The translations under genes were made by a program, and so were the position numbers. This document shows, one piece after another, positions 36,379-48,535 of a DNA stretch of 64,000 nucleotides (position 1 is the stretch's first letter; the number at the start of each line of letters is the position of its first letter). The notes under the pieces are model-generated. The model saw only the letters and a program-made list of their open reading frames with translations, searched no databases and was not told where the DNA came from. This DNA comes from Monilinia fructicola (Eukaryota > Ascomycota > Leotiomycetes > Helotiales > Sclerotiniaceae): positions 1,071,001 through 1,135,000 of the forward strand of contig VICG01000015.1 of assembly GCA_008692225.1 (NCBI GenBank), written 5' to 3'.

Positions 36379-38047
36379 ATGGCACCACCACCATCAACTC
36401 CAACGCACTACGAACGACTCACTCGTGGCGATTTTGATGCGCTTTCTTAGCAATATTCCTCATCTCTTTTGCTTGCAGTATAGACGCCACGATACTTGTG
36501 ACAGCGCTGCCTGCGATCATGAGAGAAATTGAATGCGAAGAGCAATACATGTGGATCGCTAGTATTCGTTTTCGCATTAACTTCGCCGCAACCTCTCTGT
36601 GCTCAAATCTCCAATACTCCTAGAAGACGCAATACGTTTATGGTCGCCATTTACCTCTTCGCACTTGGAAGGAGACTCGCAGATGGTGTCCAGAATCCAG
36701 CTATGCTCATTTACGGACGGATGATACAAGGTATTGGTGCAGGTAGTTGCTATGTACTTCTTGACGTCGTGCTCTGTAACACAGTGCCTCTCCGGGAGAG
36801 GCAAGTATTTTGATATTATGCTCGGGACTTCAGAGATCGGCGTAACAGTTGGACCTCATTGGTGGCGAGCTTGCCTAAGCCAATTGGCGCTGGATATTCT
36901 ATCAGAATCTACCTTTTTTTGAGCTCCTCTCTAGCTTTTGTTCTCAGTTGATTAAAATCGCATTGGCGACAAAGCCTATCATGGGAGAATGCCCCGAAAC
37001 GAGTTGATTTTCATGGTAACGTGATACTCATTTCGGCGATTGTGGCAGTCATGTTTGGCTCAATATTTGGAGGTCTTCATTTCCCATGGAACTTTTATCA
37101 CATCATTGTCCCAGTTATCTTAGGCTTCGCTGGATGGATTCTCTTTCGTTTCTACCAGGAATCATCATTATGTAAAGAGCCTAGTGTTCCTCCACGCATA
37201 CTTAGCAGCCGCACATCCGTTGTCGGCTGATTTCTCGCATTTACATCTGGTCTCTTGCTTGAGTCGATCGGGCTTTTCATGCCAGTGTACTTTCAAACTG
37301 TATTCGGAGCAAGCCCTTCGAGATCAGGTGTCCAGCTACTACCAACCACAATCATCATTGTCCCTTTCGGAGTTACCGCAGGGGTTCTTATATCGAAGAC
37401 GGGCTTGTATCCCCCTTTGCGCTGGGTCGATATGGGTCTTGCTAGTATCGGTGCTGGACTCCTCTCTTCCCTGACAATAAAGTCAAATAAAGCATCATGG
37501 ATCTGTTTTCAGCTAATCATGGCAAGCGGTGTTAGTATCGTTGCTGCATCTACGTTGCCTCCTACACTCGCTGCATTGCCAGAGTCCAATGTTGCGACTG
37601 CCAGTGGGATGTACCCTTTCTTGCGATCGTTTAGTTATATATGTGGTGTGACAGCTCCCCCGATCGTTCTTGATGGCCAAATACAAAAGTACGCTCAGAG
37701 GATTGGTAATGCAGACGTCCAAGCTCAATCGGCAAATAAAGCGGGCGGCATATGGGCAGGTGAGCGGAGGGTGGAATACGACATTCCCTTTAGGAGTCAA
37801 GGAGATGGTTATTGGGGTATATGTGGACGCGTTACAGACTGTGTCGCAGGTGAGCGTTGCTTTCGCGTGCATCGGTTTTCTGAGAGATTTTACCGAAAGG
37901 CACTTAGAACTCAGGCAGGAGCTTGATACTGTGTACGTATACGGCCTTGATGAAGGATCGAAGGATAAGACGAATGGAGATTCAGAAGCTGGCGGTCACG
38001 ATATGGTGCCATTGGCAACTTTGAAACAGGCGCAACAAGAGATTTAG
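36379..38047 (+). pseudogene. MFS transporter pseudogene (DHA2-like, 14-helix drug/H+ antiporter)
   Basis: An ATG at 36379 opens a frame that stops about 70 bp on. Transporter sequence then continues in several + frames. Helix 1 has Ile-Asp-Ala-Thr-Ile-Leu-Val near 36480. Motif-like Gly-Arg-Met-Ile-Gln-Gly-Ile-Gly-Ala-Gly is near 36715-36745. Gly-Val-Thr-Val-Gly-Pro (motif C type) is near 36840-36860. More helices follow at 37021-37230, 37255-37740 and 37745-37900, with a hydrophilic tail to TAG at 38045-38047. The order and the span of well over 500 residues match DHA2-type exporters of fungal toxins and drugs. At least four frameshifts or stops separate the pieces. Some frames rejoin at plausible splice sites, but not all, so it is dead. 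Confidence 0.88.
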
Positions 38048-39350
38048 ATTAAAGGTTTTCGGTGAATGTATTCTATGAGGACAGTACCGATGAAGAAATC
38101 ATTCATGTGGCCGGTGGTGTCTACAGAGGGAGTGTTTATTGTTGTGAGATCTTATATATGCTACCACGTGAAACGATAAAGGTTTCACTAAAATCACACC
38201 TGCCATATTTATCTCTAACACTAATCCTCAAGGTATTGTAATTTACGCATGCACTAACCTTATAGAACCCGGACTCTATCTACTCGGTACACCTCTACAT
38301 ATACTGTACCTATGACTTCATAAAAGGACTTAAGCTTTCTGGCCGAACTTCGGCTGTTGACCACTTCTCCTGTTGGATTTGTATAATCTTCTTACAATAG
38401 CCTTGTTGATTAACAACTATCGATTTACATACGACTTTATTATCATTCATCATTCGTGTCCACTCATATAACTTTTGTAAGTTGCTCAAATATTTGAATC
38501 ATAAATGGCGAAAGAATTATTGGAACAAATCTTGGAGCATGCTTCGAAATTTCTTGTCAGATCTCCACTGCCACTCAAGATATCCATGATGATGTCGCAA
38601 AGGCCAAATTGAGTAGCATTGGGATTTATAATCGATCATGCCCGAGAAGGGCAGAACGTTCTTCACCTCGAATCAAGTTCCATTATTTCTGTATCGACCG
38701 AGGCCAATATCCCAAAAGGCAACCGTCTGCTAACTTCCATTCCCCTCAGACGGTCTTCGTTTGCACTCCATGCGGCTGCTTTCTCAGCATATTACAAATC
38801 AACGTTTAGCTAGCTCTGTCAATCTGCTTTATATGTCTACTTGATGATGAGAAGTGCAGCCTCGATGTTGGACTCGAGTTACAGATCCAGAAGCTAGGGC
38901 CTTCTTCCACACTTTCTGCGTGATAGGTTCGTAGTACGTTGGAAAGCTTATCCAAACAGATGCAAGTAATTCTGGCAAGACATCAAAGACAGTTGAGGCC
39001 CGGCGTGTCTGAAGCCAATCACGAACAACCTTGAAACATTAAAAGAAATTGCAATCCTTTCACGGAAAACGGCGTTTGAGCTTTTTGCAAAAACGAAGCC
39101 ATGATTTCGTATACGATAAGAACGTGAAGTAGTGAAATAAACGAGAAGTTTCTCAGCATTACATTGGGTTCCTAGAAGATGCAGCGGGTTTTGCTCTAAA
39201 GTGTCCTTGTGCTTTACAAAGCAGGCAGGTTGCACAGCCGAGTATACAAAAATTCTAACAATTGTAGCTATCTATATAAGTAAATAGATACGCTTGAAGG
39301 CCTTTGTCAATGTTCATTTATAGATCCTACATCATTATACCCCTAGCAAC
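38048..39350. other. Intergenic between pseudogenes, no gene recognised
   Basis: Short open frames only (for example 38609-38813 plus, 38948-39235 minus), none with recognisable motifs. Confidence 0.45.
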
Positions 39351-41090
39351 ATGGAACTATCATCGGCTGTTTGTGTCGTAGTTTTATCCCTTTCCATATG
39401 GTATTTATCTTCGGTTCCCGTAACTGCCTTTTAGCACAGGAACCTGGTCTGCCCATAGTTCTAGGGCCTGTGAGTCCAGCCAGCCCAATGTTGCTTGTTA
39501 TTGTCGCGCTGCTTGGCTATCGATTCATCTCCCGTATTATACCCAGGTCGACCTTTGAGTCGAGCACACCATTACAGATCAGGAGCATTATGACCGGCAT
39601 TTTGATCATAAAAAGTCGGGTTGCTCCTTCAAACTTGTTTCACCTGGCCAAAGTACTCTTTTTACTGCCGATCCTGAGATATGCATGGAGATTTTAACGC
39701 GAAGGGAAGACTTTGGCCGTATAGAGATTGCAGCTGTGGGTTTGTACTGTGATTCTCTTGATCACGAATTCTGATAGTGAAATAGAGATGCTTAGATTTT
39801 TCGGGCCAAAAATCATCTCGGCGAGAATAATGAACATCATTTATGTAATCAAACCGATGGATAGATGTATAGTTCGATAACGAGTAATGGCAAAGGCATC
39901 GACGAATAGGAGCACCAGCGCTTAGTGAGCGCGCAATGAGAGTGGTTTGGGACGAATCAACGTCACAAGCTTCTGATATGATATCTGAATTGGCCAAACA
40001 GCAAAAAAAACAAGCAATTCATGAAAACGTAATATTAAATTCGAAAAATTGAGGACAATTACCATAAATGTCATCGGATCTATCTGTTTTGGCACTCAAG
40101 GAGATTGGGGAGAAGAAACCGAAAGTTCTCCGCAACCAGCAGGATTTCAGACAACATTCATGATATTAATCTTATCAACCGTAAATAACTTCTTCGCCGC
40201 TGCCCTCATACCATCAAAGTTATCGATGCCCCCTTTTATGCCAAAAGGTGCTGGGAACTTGGGTATATTGAAGACCGAGTTTACTCGCCATCTCAGTCAA
40301 AGTATAGCTGAAGAACGATGCTCCACCAGTTTTTGGAACACTCTCATAGCGTCACCTGTCAGATCAGCTGGTCAGGATAAAAGCTCAACCGCAAGGTCAT
40401 TGAAGACTTCTACATACTTGACGAAGGAGGAAGTCACAGGAAGCTTATTCAACTTCACCATTGCAGGCTTTGATACTACGGCAAACACACTGGCATATGC
40501 TACTATATGTTTAGCTATTGATCCGGAATGGTAAGATTGGATCATAGCCAATATATCCCAAGTCGCAAATGCGCATCCATCACCGGATTATTCGACATAC
40601 TTTTTAGCTCTCACTTGCTGTCTGGCATTAGTGGTACGTATATAGTGTTCCTTGAAAAGCTATCCTGATGTAATAAATTTCTCTAGTTCAAGACCCTTCG
40701 TCTCTATGCACCTGTTGTTCACATAGCAGGACAATCCTGCAACCTCAGAGGATTAAAGAGTTCTTTGCTCCAGGAACCATAATACAGCTTAGTTGTTCTG
40801 TAATACACACTAGGCTCTAAATATGGAGCTTCGACTCCCTTGAATTCAAGCCATCCCGCTGAATTGACTCCCCCAACGACATTCCTGGGAGCGAGACCCT
40901 CTGTGAGCCTCCCCGTGGCCCACTTGTTCCTTAGTCTGCTGGTCCAAGTTTCTGTCATGGCATGAAAATGGCCCAGGTAGAGCTTGTGAGTTTGGTATAC
41001 ACGATTTTCAGTCGATGGAAAGTGGAAATCGGGAAGCAGGAGGGCGAGACTGAACAGCGGCCAGGGACAGACTGGCTGCTATTATATTGG
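39351..41090 (+). pseudogene. Cytochrome P450 pseudogene
   Basis: A full-length P450 is laid out in order on the + strand but broken. An N-terminal hydrophobic segment starts at ATG 39351. The C-helix Trp-Gln-Arg-His-Arg is at about 39888-39902, followed by Val-Trp-Asp-Glu-Ser. The Arg-Thr-Ile-Thr-Ile-Asn-Val-Ile-Gly stretch is at 40052. The I-helix Ala-Gly-Phe-Asp-Thr-Thr-Ala lies at 40463-40483. An intron at 40634-40685 still has good GT-AG signals. The K-helix end Thr-Leu-Arg-Leu-Tyr-Ala-Pro-Val follows at 40690, then Ala-Pro-Gly-Thr, and the heme loop Ser-Ala-Gly-Pro-Ser-Phe-Cys-His-Gly at about 40933-40960. Two stops near 40858 and 40931 stand where Trp is expected (TGG to TGA or TAG). 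Frameshifts occur near 39540, 39700, 40540 and 40750. The open minus frame 40719-40958 is a shadow. Confidence 0.9.
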
Positions 41091-42859
41091 ATAGTTCACC
41101 CAAATTGCCTTTGCAAATCAATGGACCACAAGATGTGGAATTGACGTGGGTTGCGAGGTGAAATATACTTGGATATGAAGAAACTGAAATGGAACCAAAG
41201 TAATAAATATAAAATCACTCAGAAAACCCCTATCAAGGTAGGAATTCAAAACTATCCCTCACAAAGAACCTCTCTATCGAGAAGAGGCAACCCTGAGTAC
41301 CTGGGGGAAGAAATAGCTACTTTCAAGGAGCGTGCTATCTATTGAAGTTGGGAACTAAATTGAAATACTTTCCTCCGTTCTTCCTCTGGATATCTCCACA
41401 CTATTCCTGTTTTATCTGGTATACTCTCTGTCTCGTAACGGCGCGAACAATTACTAGTCACGTGGAAGTGCCTGGAGGTCTGTTTAGAAGCCAAGGTGGT
41501 TTCTACTACGGGCAAAAGGGGTGCTAGTTCGATGCGGAAAAAACTATGTGCTGGATGGTAACTATAGTGTTTAAACTAATGACTGATCTTGAACACAAAG
41601 CTCTCCCTGCAATAGGGAAACTCGTCCTGATCATAGTTCATATAAACCCTCGTTCTTTAAGACCGATAAGTCGAAATCTGATAAACCGATCACCGCAAAG
41701 TCGATCTAGACCTGGCTGTCTATATTCAGGTATTGACGGTATCACAGGTATGACGGATGACCACCTAATCTTTCGGTTATTTGAATAGTTCGGCATCATC
41801 TATGGAGACTGTCAACTGATCCATGTTAATTGTATACAAAGCACAAGAGATCACATAGTTATCACTACTGTACTCCGTATTCTTTGACAACTATCTAGTG
41901 GTGGTGCACGTAGTGGTGTAAGTTCGGCTGAACTATGGAAAGGCGGGGGGATTGATATCAAATCTCATATTGCGTGATGAACATGAACTGATAGTAGTAC
42001 ATTATTACGACATGTATGGAGTACGTACATAGTACATACTCCAAAATTCTGCCAAGCATAATGTGCTGGCAATTTGGCGAGTATGGAGATAGCTGGAGCT
42101 GCCTCCATGATCATCCAAGTTGCAACAGCCTAATTAGGAAGTTCATTAACTCTGGTTCCACATTTTGGTATCGCTCCCTCATCGGAAGATGGATGTAGTT
42201 ACTACTGTACAAGTAGTAGAAGGTAATTGATTACTACTTGTACGGTAATTACTACTGTAGATAGTAATTACCTAAGCAATTACCTAATTAGTTCATTAGG
42301 CAATCTTTTATTCACCTTTCCAAACACTCCTACTGTCTAGACTCTACACTGACTCTACAGTATCCGTGGACTTTCGTTAATGATCTCGGTACTTGATTAG
42401 ACGTTTCCCCTCTTTCGGCAGCCTCCAAACTTCCAAAGATGGCCAGGTGGAAGGAGGCTTCCCCCATTTATTATTACAGCAGTATGCATCTTCCAATTTG
42501 GCATCTGATTTCCTAACGACTTTCCTAATGTAGCAACATCTCCGTGGCGATCTGTTAAAATCCTCCGACAAACACCCAACTGTAAGATAACCTTAAATTA
42601 GTGAAGAAGTCAAGTGTGACTGTGTCGCTCTGTGTGAGTGATTGCAGCGATACGAACGGTGAATATACTACAAAAGGCAGCTGGTAGTACAACTTCTTAG
42701 CTTATCATTGGCTTAGAGAATCAGGTACCGCCTCGGTGCCACAAGCATGTTCAAAACAAGCTCACGCCTTTATCTTGGCCTGTATTGGCATAAGTATGCC
42801 ATGGTACCGCAGTTCTTCGTCGATGGCTTCTTTGTTGTAATCATTCTTCCTTTGGCAAT
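41091..42859. other. Intergenic, upstream of the tripeptidyl-peptidase gene
   Basis: No gene recognised. It contains TACTCCGTA at 41871-41879, a variant TATGGAGTACGTA at about 42014, and two adjacent perfect hairpins at 42208-42272. The last 150 bp are the likely core promoter of the peptidase gene. Confidence 0.5.
42208..42272. repeat. Two adjacent perfect inverted repeats (hairpins)
   Basis: Hairpin 1: TACAAGTAGTA (42208-42218) pairs with TACTACTTGTA (42232-42242), 13-nt loop. Hairpin 2: GGTAATTACTA (42244-42254) pairs with TAGTAATTACC (42262-42272), 7-nt loop. They sit about 590 bp upstream of the peptidase start codon. Confidence 0.85.
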
Positions 42860-44982
42860 ATGCTCCTTCTCAACATATTCTCCGTGGCATTCGCTGCCTC
42901 GGCAGTCCAAGCATTGCCTACCTTTGGCAAGTCCAGCGTTTTTGAGAAGATCGCTGCTCCACCCGCAGGATGGGCGTTGGATGAGAATGCTGTATTCGAC
43001 AAAGATGCCTCAACAATGAAGTTGAGATTACATTTGGTGGCACAAAACATGCAAAAGTTCCACAAGATGGCCATGGATGTATGATCTCCCGTCTTTCACC
43101 TCAGGTGCACCCTTAAGATATGCATTAGAAAATAACCCTTCTGATGTTGTTTGATGTCTCATGAAACAACCCTAAACTAACTACTCATAGATTGCCACCC
43201 CTGGACATGCTCTTTATGGACGTCATCTTGACCAAAGTGTGATCAATGCAATGATCGCACCAAAGACCCAATCGCGAGACTTGGTTCTTCAATGGCTAGC
43301 CACTGCTGGCTTATCCAATCAAACAAGCGTCTCAGCACGAGGTGACTCTGTTGTTGTGGAAGCAAGCATCAGCAAGATTGAGGAACTCCTCCAAGCAGAG
43401 TATAACGCTTACAGTAAGGGATCTAATTCTGTCCATTACTGAACTTGGTTTCTGATATCTCCCAGTTCACACCGGATTATATGAGGGTGCCATCCGAACT
43501 CTCGAATACAGTCTTCCCGATGCTTTGAAGGGTCATGTTGACATTGTTCAGCCAACAACCTTCTTCGGTCTTCGCGCAATGCGCTCCACTATCAAGCAGC
43601 ATGAGGAATTCGACAACAGTGTGCTTAAGACTGATGGCACAGAAGCTGTGACAGGCTGCAGTGGTAGCACCATTACCCCAAAATGTCTTGCAAACCTTTA
43701 CTCCTTCACCTCAGTCTCAGCTACTTTGAAGAGTGGATCTATTGGTATCGCCGGCTTTTTGGAACAGTGGCCATCCAAGTCCGATTTGACCACCTTCTTG
43801 AACAGCTATGCATACTTCGCCAACAAGGCTTATACATACACATGCACTCTTATCAATGGAGGAACTTGCCCATCAAGTGGCAGTGGTTACCCAGGAATTG
43901 AAGCCAACCTTGACGTTCAATATGCTAGAGCTATCACAGCAGAGATCCCCAACATCTAGTAAGCTTTACACCTGCTCGTTTTCAATTGTTTTCTTTGATA
44001 AGCGATGCTAATAGATTCAGTTATTCAACTGGTGGATCTCCTCCAATTGTTGGTGGTGGTTCAAATACCAACGAGCCCTACCTCGAATTCCTCGACTCTC
44101 TCCTCAGCTCCACAGACCTCCCAAACACTATCTCCATTTCTTATGGTGACGCTGAAGATACTGTTCCATTGGACTACGCTAACGAAGTCTGCAATCTCTT
44201 CTCTCAACTCGGTGCTCGCGGTGTATCTATCCTCGTCGCATCTGGAGACTCTGGTGTAGGTGATACTTGTACCACTGGATCTACCAAGGCTTTCACCACC
44301 AGCTTCCCAGCTTCTTGCCCATGGGTGACTACTGTTGGCGGTACCACTGGTAACAGTCCTGAGTAAGTTATATACTTCTTGCTGTGGCCGAAGGACTAGA
44401 TGTACTAACACTTAACAGAGCGGCTTGGACTGATGGTGGCGGTGGATTCTCCTCTGTTTTCGGACAACCTTCCTACCAAAGTTCAGCAGTTAATTCATGG
44501 CTCACAACCGATACCACCCATTCTTCAGTAACTAAGTACTTCAACGCTTCTGGTCGTGCCTACCCTGATGTTTCTGCCCAAGCCACAAATTGTAAGTATA
44601 TCCTGCATCCGGGACCCTACTTCATAGCCCTTTTCTTATCTTAATTATCTTCTTACTAATACTCTGCCCAGTCGTAATCGTTGCCTCTGGCTCCGCCGAA
44701 CTTGTCGATGGTACCTCCTGTGCAACTCCCACCTTCAGTTCCGTAATCCAACTCATCAACTCCAACCGTGTCGCCGCGGGAAAAGCAGGTCTTGGATTCC
44801 TCAACCCATGGCTATACAGCTCTGCCAAATCCGCATTGACTGATATCACCACCGGTAAGATTACTGGATGTAGTGGTGTTATTTCTGGTGCTGGATTCTC
44901 GGCCGTGAGTGGTTGGGACCCGGCCACTGGATTGGGTACGCCTAACTACACCAAGCTGTTGGCAATCAGTAACTCGACTTAA
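42860..44982 (+). CDS. Secreted tripeptidyl-peptidase, sedolisin family (S53)
   Basis: Six exons: 42860-43078, 43191-43413, 43466-43958, 44021-44362, 44419-44591, 44672-44982. All introns are GT-AG (52-112 nt) and the exons sum to 586 codons plus stop. The start is followed by a signal peptide ending near Val-Gln-Ala at residue 19. An activation propeptide follows to about residue 200, then the peptidase domain. Catalytic residues are visible: Glu293 and Asp297 in Gly-Ile-Glu-Ala-Asn-Leu-Asp, oxyanion Asp388 in Ala-Ser-Gly-Asp-Ser-Gly, and Ser499 in Asp-Gly-Thr-Ser-Cys-Ala-Thr-Pro. The C-terminal Asp-Ile-Thr-Thr-Gly and Gly-Trp-Asp-Pro-Ala-Thr-Gly belong to the calcium site. Family members act at acidic pH in the growth medium, removing tripeptides from protein N-termini. 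It is convergent with the AA9 gene, stops 424 bp apart. Confidence 0.95.
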
Positions 44983-45406
44983 ATGACTTGATGATGTAAT
45001 GTGAAAATAGTGGTTGGGGTTGGTATACCGGGATGGAACCCTAGGTATAATAATGAATTACGAGGAATGGATGAATGGCATATATGCACCATGTGCCGTT
45101 AAAATCGACTGGCCAGCTGTACATACTCTCAAAACAAAGTACCAGAAGTTAAATACCACTTGAGCCTAATATCCGCATTCTGCATCTTCGACGTACTACG
45201 CACATACATCTTCAGAATAAAAACTACTCGCAAAGCCTGTGCATAATCATAAAAGCATTCATATATACAATGTTAACAACAACAACACCCAAGCTATCCC
45301 TGCATAGGCGCAACCCATCATATCGCTCACCCCTCCATCCACGCATTCACCTTCATACCACCCTCTTCCTCTTCCGTCATCCCCATCCCCAACTCCATAC
45401 CCATCC
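44983..45406. other. Convergent 3' intergenic region
   Basis: 424 bp between the stop codons of the peptidase (+) and AA9 (-) genes. It must hold both 3' ends. No clear terminator beyond AT-rich stretches (44985-45060, 45230-45300). Confidence 0.6.
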
Positions 45407-46850
45407 TCACAAACACTGACTATAATAAATACTACTCACTGTGCACGTACTGCCCGCCGCACACACCGTTCCCCCAGTCCATCCTTGCCCTCCACACTAT
45501 GATCCACAGCCAAAGTCAGCCATGACACTCTCAAACAAGACTGCATTCCCACTGCAAAAACGAGGCTCTCCCCAACAACGTACAATATACTACACCATTC
45601 ACCACACCAAGATATACAAACCAATAAACAAACAAACAAGCAAACATACCTGACCATACTTCGGCACCAGCGCCCCCGTCGCCGTCGCGCTCGCCGTCGC
45701 ACTGGTGCCCGTCGCCGTGCCTGCCCCTGTCGTCGTAACGCCCGTGGCGGCCGGCACGCTAGCCAAAGTGGTCGCCGCATTGTTGCCCGTGGAAATGCCC
45801 GTGTATGCCGAGGCGCCTCCCTGGGACGGCCAGACGGCGGGGCCGGGGACGGTGTAGTTGTAGAAGTTTGTGTAGATGTTTGCGGTGTAGCCGGGGTCGG
45901 TGGCGGAGAAGGCGCTGGGGAGGGGATGTGAGTTGGGGAGGGGAATGGGGTGGAGAGGATGGGGGAGGGGAAGAGGGGGGGGGTGCGTACCCGGGGATGG
46001 AGACGAGAGGGCCGGGGGTTCCTGAAGCCCCGTTTGTGACGGTTATTTGGGCGCATTCGATGTAAAATTGGGGAATACCTCCTGGACTGCATCGAGGAGG
46101 GAGGTTAGTCAGAGGAAACTCAATCTTGCTTGGGGGGAGGGGGGATAGATATAATGACAACTCACTAGGGGTTATGAATGGCAAGTTGTTGGATTCTCAG
46201 TAGATAATCGCCATTGGGGAGGTTGGGCGGGATGGTATAGGTATATGTTTCTGATTTGATCAGCTCCTCATTCTCCATCAAGTCAAGGAAGAGATTGGCA
46301 TGAATTTGAATTACGGTAGAGGTTCCATGTCGCAACTTGGTTTGTAAATGTCGGACCGATATCCAGTATCTTGAACCAAACCTGTCCAGATCCATCGAAT
46401 GCCGCTGCAGTCGACGGTGCTTTGGCCATGTATCTACAATGATCAATCAAAATCAATTCCATGAAAAATATCCAACAAAATGCAAACAGAGCTTACATGG
46501 ATAAAGGACCCTGATGATAAACCTGAATATCCCCCGTGAACGAAAAGGAATCTCCAGCCTTCACCGTTATAGTCTGGGTCCCGCTACCAGTCCCGCCTCC
46601 GGAGTTGCATCGCAAATCATTGCTTGCAAGATCGGTGATGGGACTATTGTAGTTATCATTCACACGGATGTATCCGTAAGGGGGATATTGTATATTTTTG
46701 TAGGTAAATGACTGGAAGATGTCTAGGTTTGTGTATGTTAGCTTCTATTTTATACTCAGGTTTGGTGAGTGCTCTAGATGAATGCGTACAATGAGCTGAG
46801 ACTTGATATGTTAAGAACAAGAGCCCTAAAGGAGAAGTGAAGGCTTTCAT
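45407..46850 (-). CDS. AA9 lytic polysaccharide monooxygenase with CBM1
   Basis: Seven exons from the start: 46850-46790, 46722-46497, 46433-46315, 46250-46166, 46086-45991, 45914-45650, 45496-45407; they sum to 313 codons plus stop. The signal peptide (residues 1-19) ends in Val-Ser-Ala just before His20, the N-terminal copper ligand of the histidine brace. The second ligand is His90 in Val-Tyr-His-Gln-Gly-Pro. Ala-Ile-His-Asn-Pro and Gln-Phe-Tyr-Ile-Glu-Cys-Ala-Gln-Ile give the family's later His/Gln/Tyr copper-site signature. A Thr/Ala/Gly-rich linker leads to a C-terminal CBM1 (Tyr-Gly-Gln, then Cys-Gly-Gly-Gln-Gly-Trp-Thr-Gly to Tyr-Tyr-Ser-Gln-Cys-Leu). It oxidatively cleaves cellulose outside the cell. 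The intron at 46251-46314 is the least certain; without it the frame breaks. The 218-codon open frame at 45436-46092 is intron read-through. Confidence 0.93.
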
Positions 46851-48535
46851 GATTGCTAAAGTACGTTTGAGTGAGATTCTGAGGGCGTTATGAGATTTAA
46901 TTGAACAGAAGGAAGAGGTATTGGAACTGATATATATGGGCAGAGATGGAACCCGTAAGACATCATTTTGCTTGTCACCAGAACTATCAATTAATCTATG
47001 GAGAACGAATCATTTTCTTGCTAGATTTTTTTTAAATTACTTTTGTTTTAATTACGTGTTCACCAAATGATTCGAAGTGCAAATAATACTTCACTACTTA
47101 AGCTCCATCGAGCCTTTATAGCTAAGTGTGTAGGATAAGATCGGCATTATATCTGACGGTTTGGGCCTTGACAGCCCTTGAGATCCGGGGAAATAAAGAT
47201 GGGGGAAAGGGTCATATATATAAGGATAGTTACTGCCGCTTCGGATGAATGGTAGGAAGCTGCACCCCAGACTTTGGCACTTGAAATGCGTGTGAGGCCC
47301 AGGTTTCCCGAAGAAATGAAACAATGCATTTGCCTGTTACAATTGTAATCAAACACATGCATTAGCGAAGGTCGCCAGAGCATTAGATGTTTTTCTTTCA
47401 CTGTGCATCTTCAAATGCGCGGCAATATGGAGATTCTGCAACAGTATTGAGAGTATAGAGGTGCGTAGGTGCTGTGCGGAGTGGCGGGCCGTGTTACACA
47501 ATTTATACAAATTACACCTCATATAAATCGCGGATAAAATTGACAGTTGATCAGCAGATCCCGGATTGTCAAGTTGGCAATTCAAATTGCAGCACTATTG
47601 CTGATATCATCAAATGAATAATATCTATTATATGATATGGTTGATAATAAAAGAGGGTGCTACTGAAGTTTGCGAGAGATGTTATACCCTTTGTAATTAA
47701 GTCCCCTTTGAATTGTTACTTATTATACCTCGGGACTTAATGATATATAATTTTTAGGTTGAAACTATTCTGTTTTCTTGGAGATTGCCAATTGGATAGC
47801 ATAGAAGTTGATCAATCACCGAATTCCTTTAGGTCATTCCGTTTTCAAATCCATCTCCCAGCGTACCTCCCGAAGCCAGGTCCTCGCAGACACAGTGAAA
47901 GCCGAATCCAATGAAAAAATGACCAACGCAGCTAAAGACGACGCAGCATCCCGCATGGATAGCTTCGAATCACACTGGGATTCTCACAAGTAGAAATAAA
48001 CGAGAGAAGGCCAGGCTCATTAAGCGGCGCGAAGGAGGAGATATAAGGCTCACGGGTAGAAAGAAAAGAGAGAATGAAACCCATAAGTGGGAAGAAAGAC
48101 AAGAGAGGAGGTAGAAAGTCAAGCGCAAATCGGTGAGCTTGCTTGAGCCCATCAGATTGTGGGCAAAAATGTACGTTGATGGTTTATGGAAATTACTAAG
48201 CATTTTCTGAATACTATTCGGCTTAAAAAGGTCTAGAACGAGGGTAGTTTTCATGTTCGATGAAGGAGAAGGGACAGGGGGGTGGGTGCTTGAAAAATGA
48301 CAACATTTTATCTCTGATGTTTCGGCCTGATGAATATAACTCTCAGCTAAATATTTATCAAGCAACGCGTAGTTCCTTCATTTTGCCTATATAAGACGTA
48401 TTTGGTGAAGCCCAGACTTTTGTGGACTCAAGTAACATGCAAATCATGAGACTGACGCTCGTCAGTGTCAGAACCTGTATGAAATCAATATTTATTGGTA
48501 TCTCGGAACTCCTATAAATGCCTATCATTCGTGGC
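46851..48535. other. Intergenic: AA9 promoter and downstream of APC8
   Basis: No gene recognised. Short minus frames at 47094-47585 and 47970-48365 and a plus frame at 47808-47993 lack motifs. AT-rich stretches at 47010-47060 and 47600-47760. Confidence 0.5.

Noticed and set aside
40719..40958. 79-codon minus-strand frame
   Set aside because: Antisense shadow of the P450 C-terminal region, whose motifs read on the + strand.
45436..46092. 218-codon minus-strand open frame
   Set aside because: Runs through introns 5 and 6 of the AA9 gene in the wrong frame.
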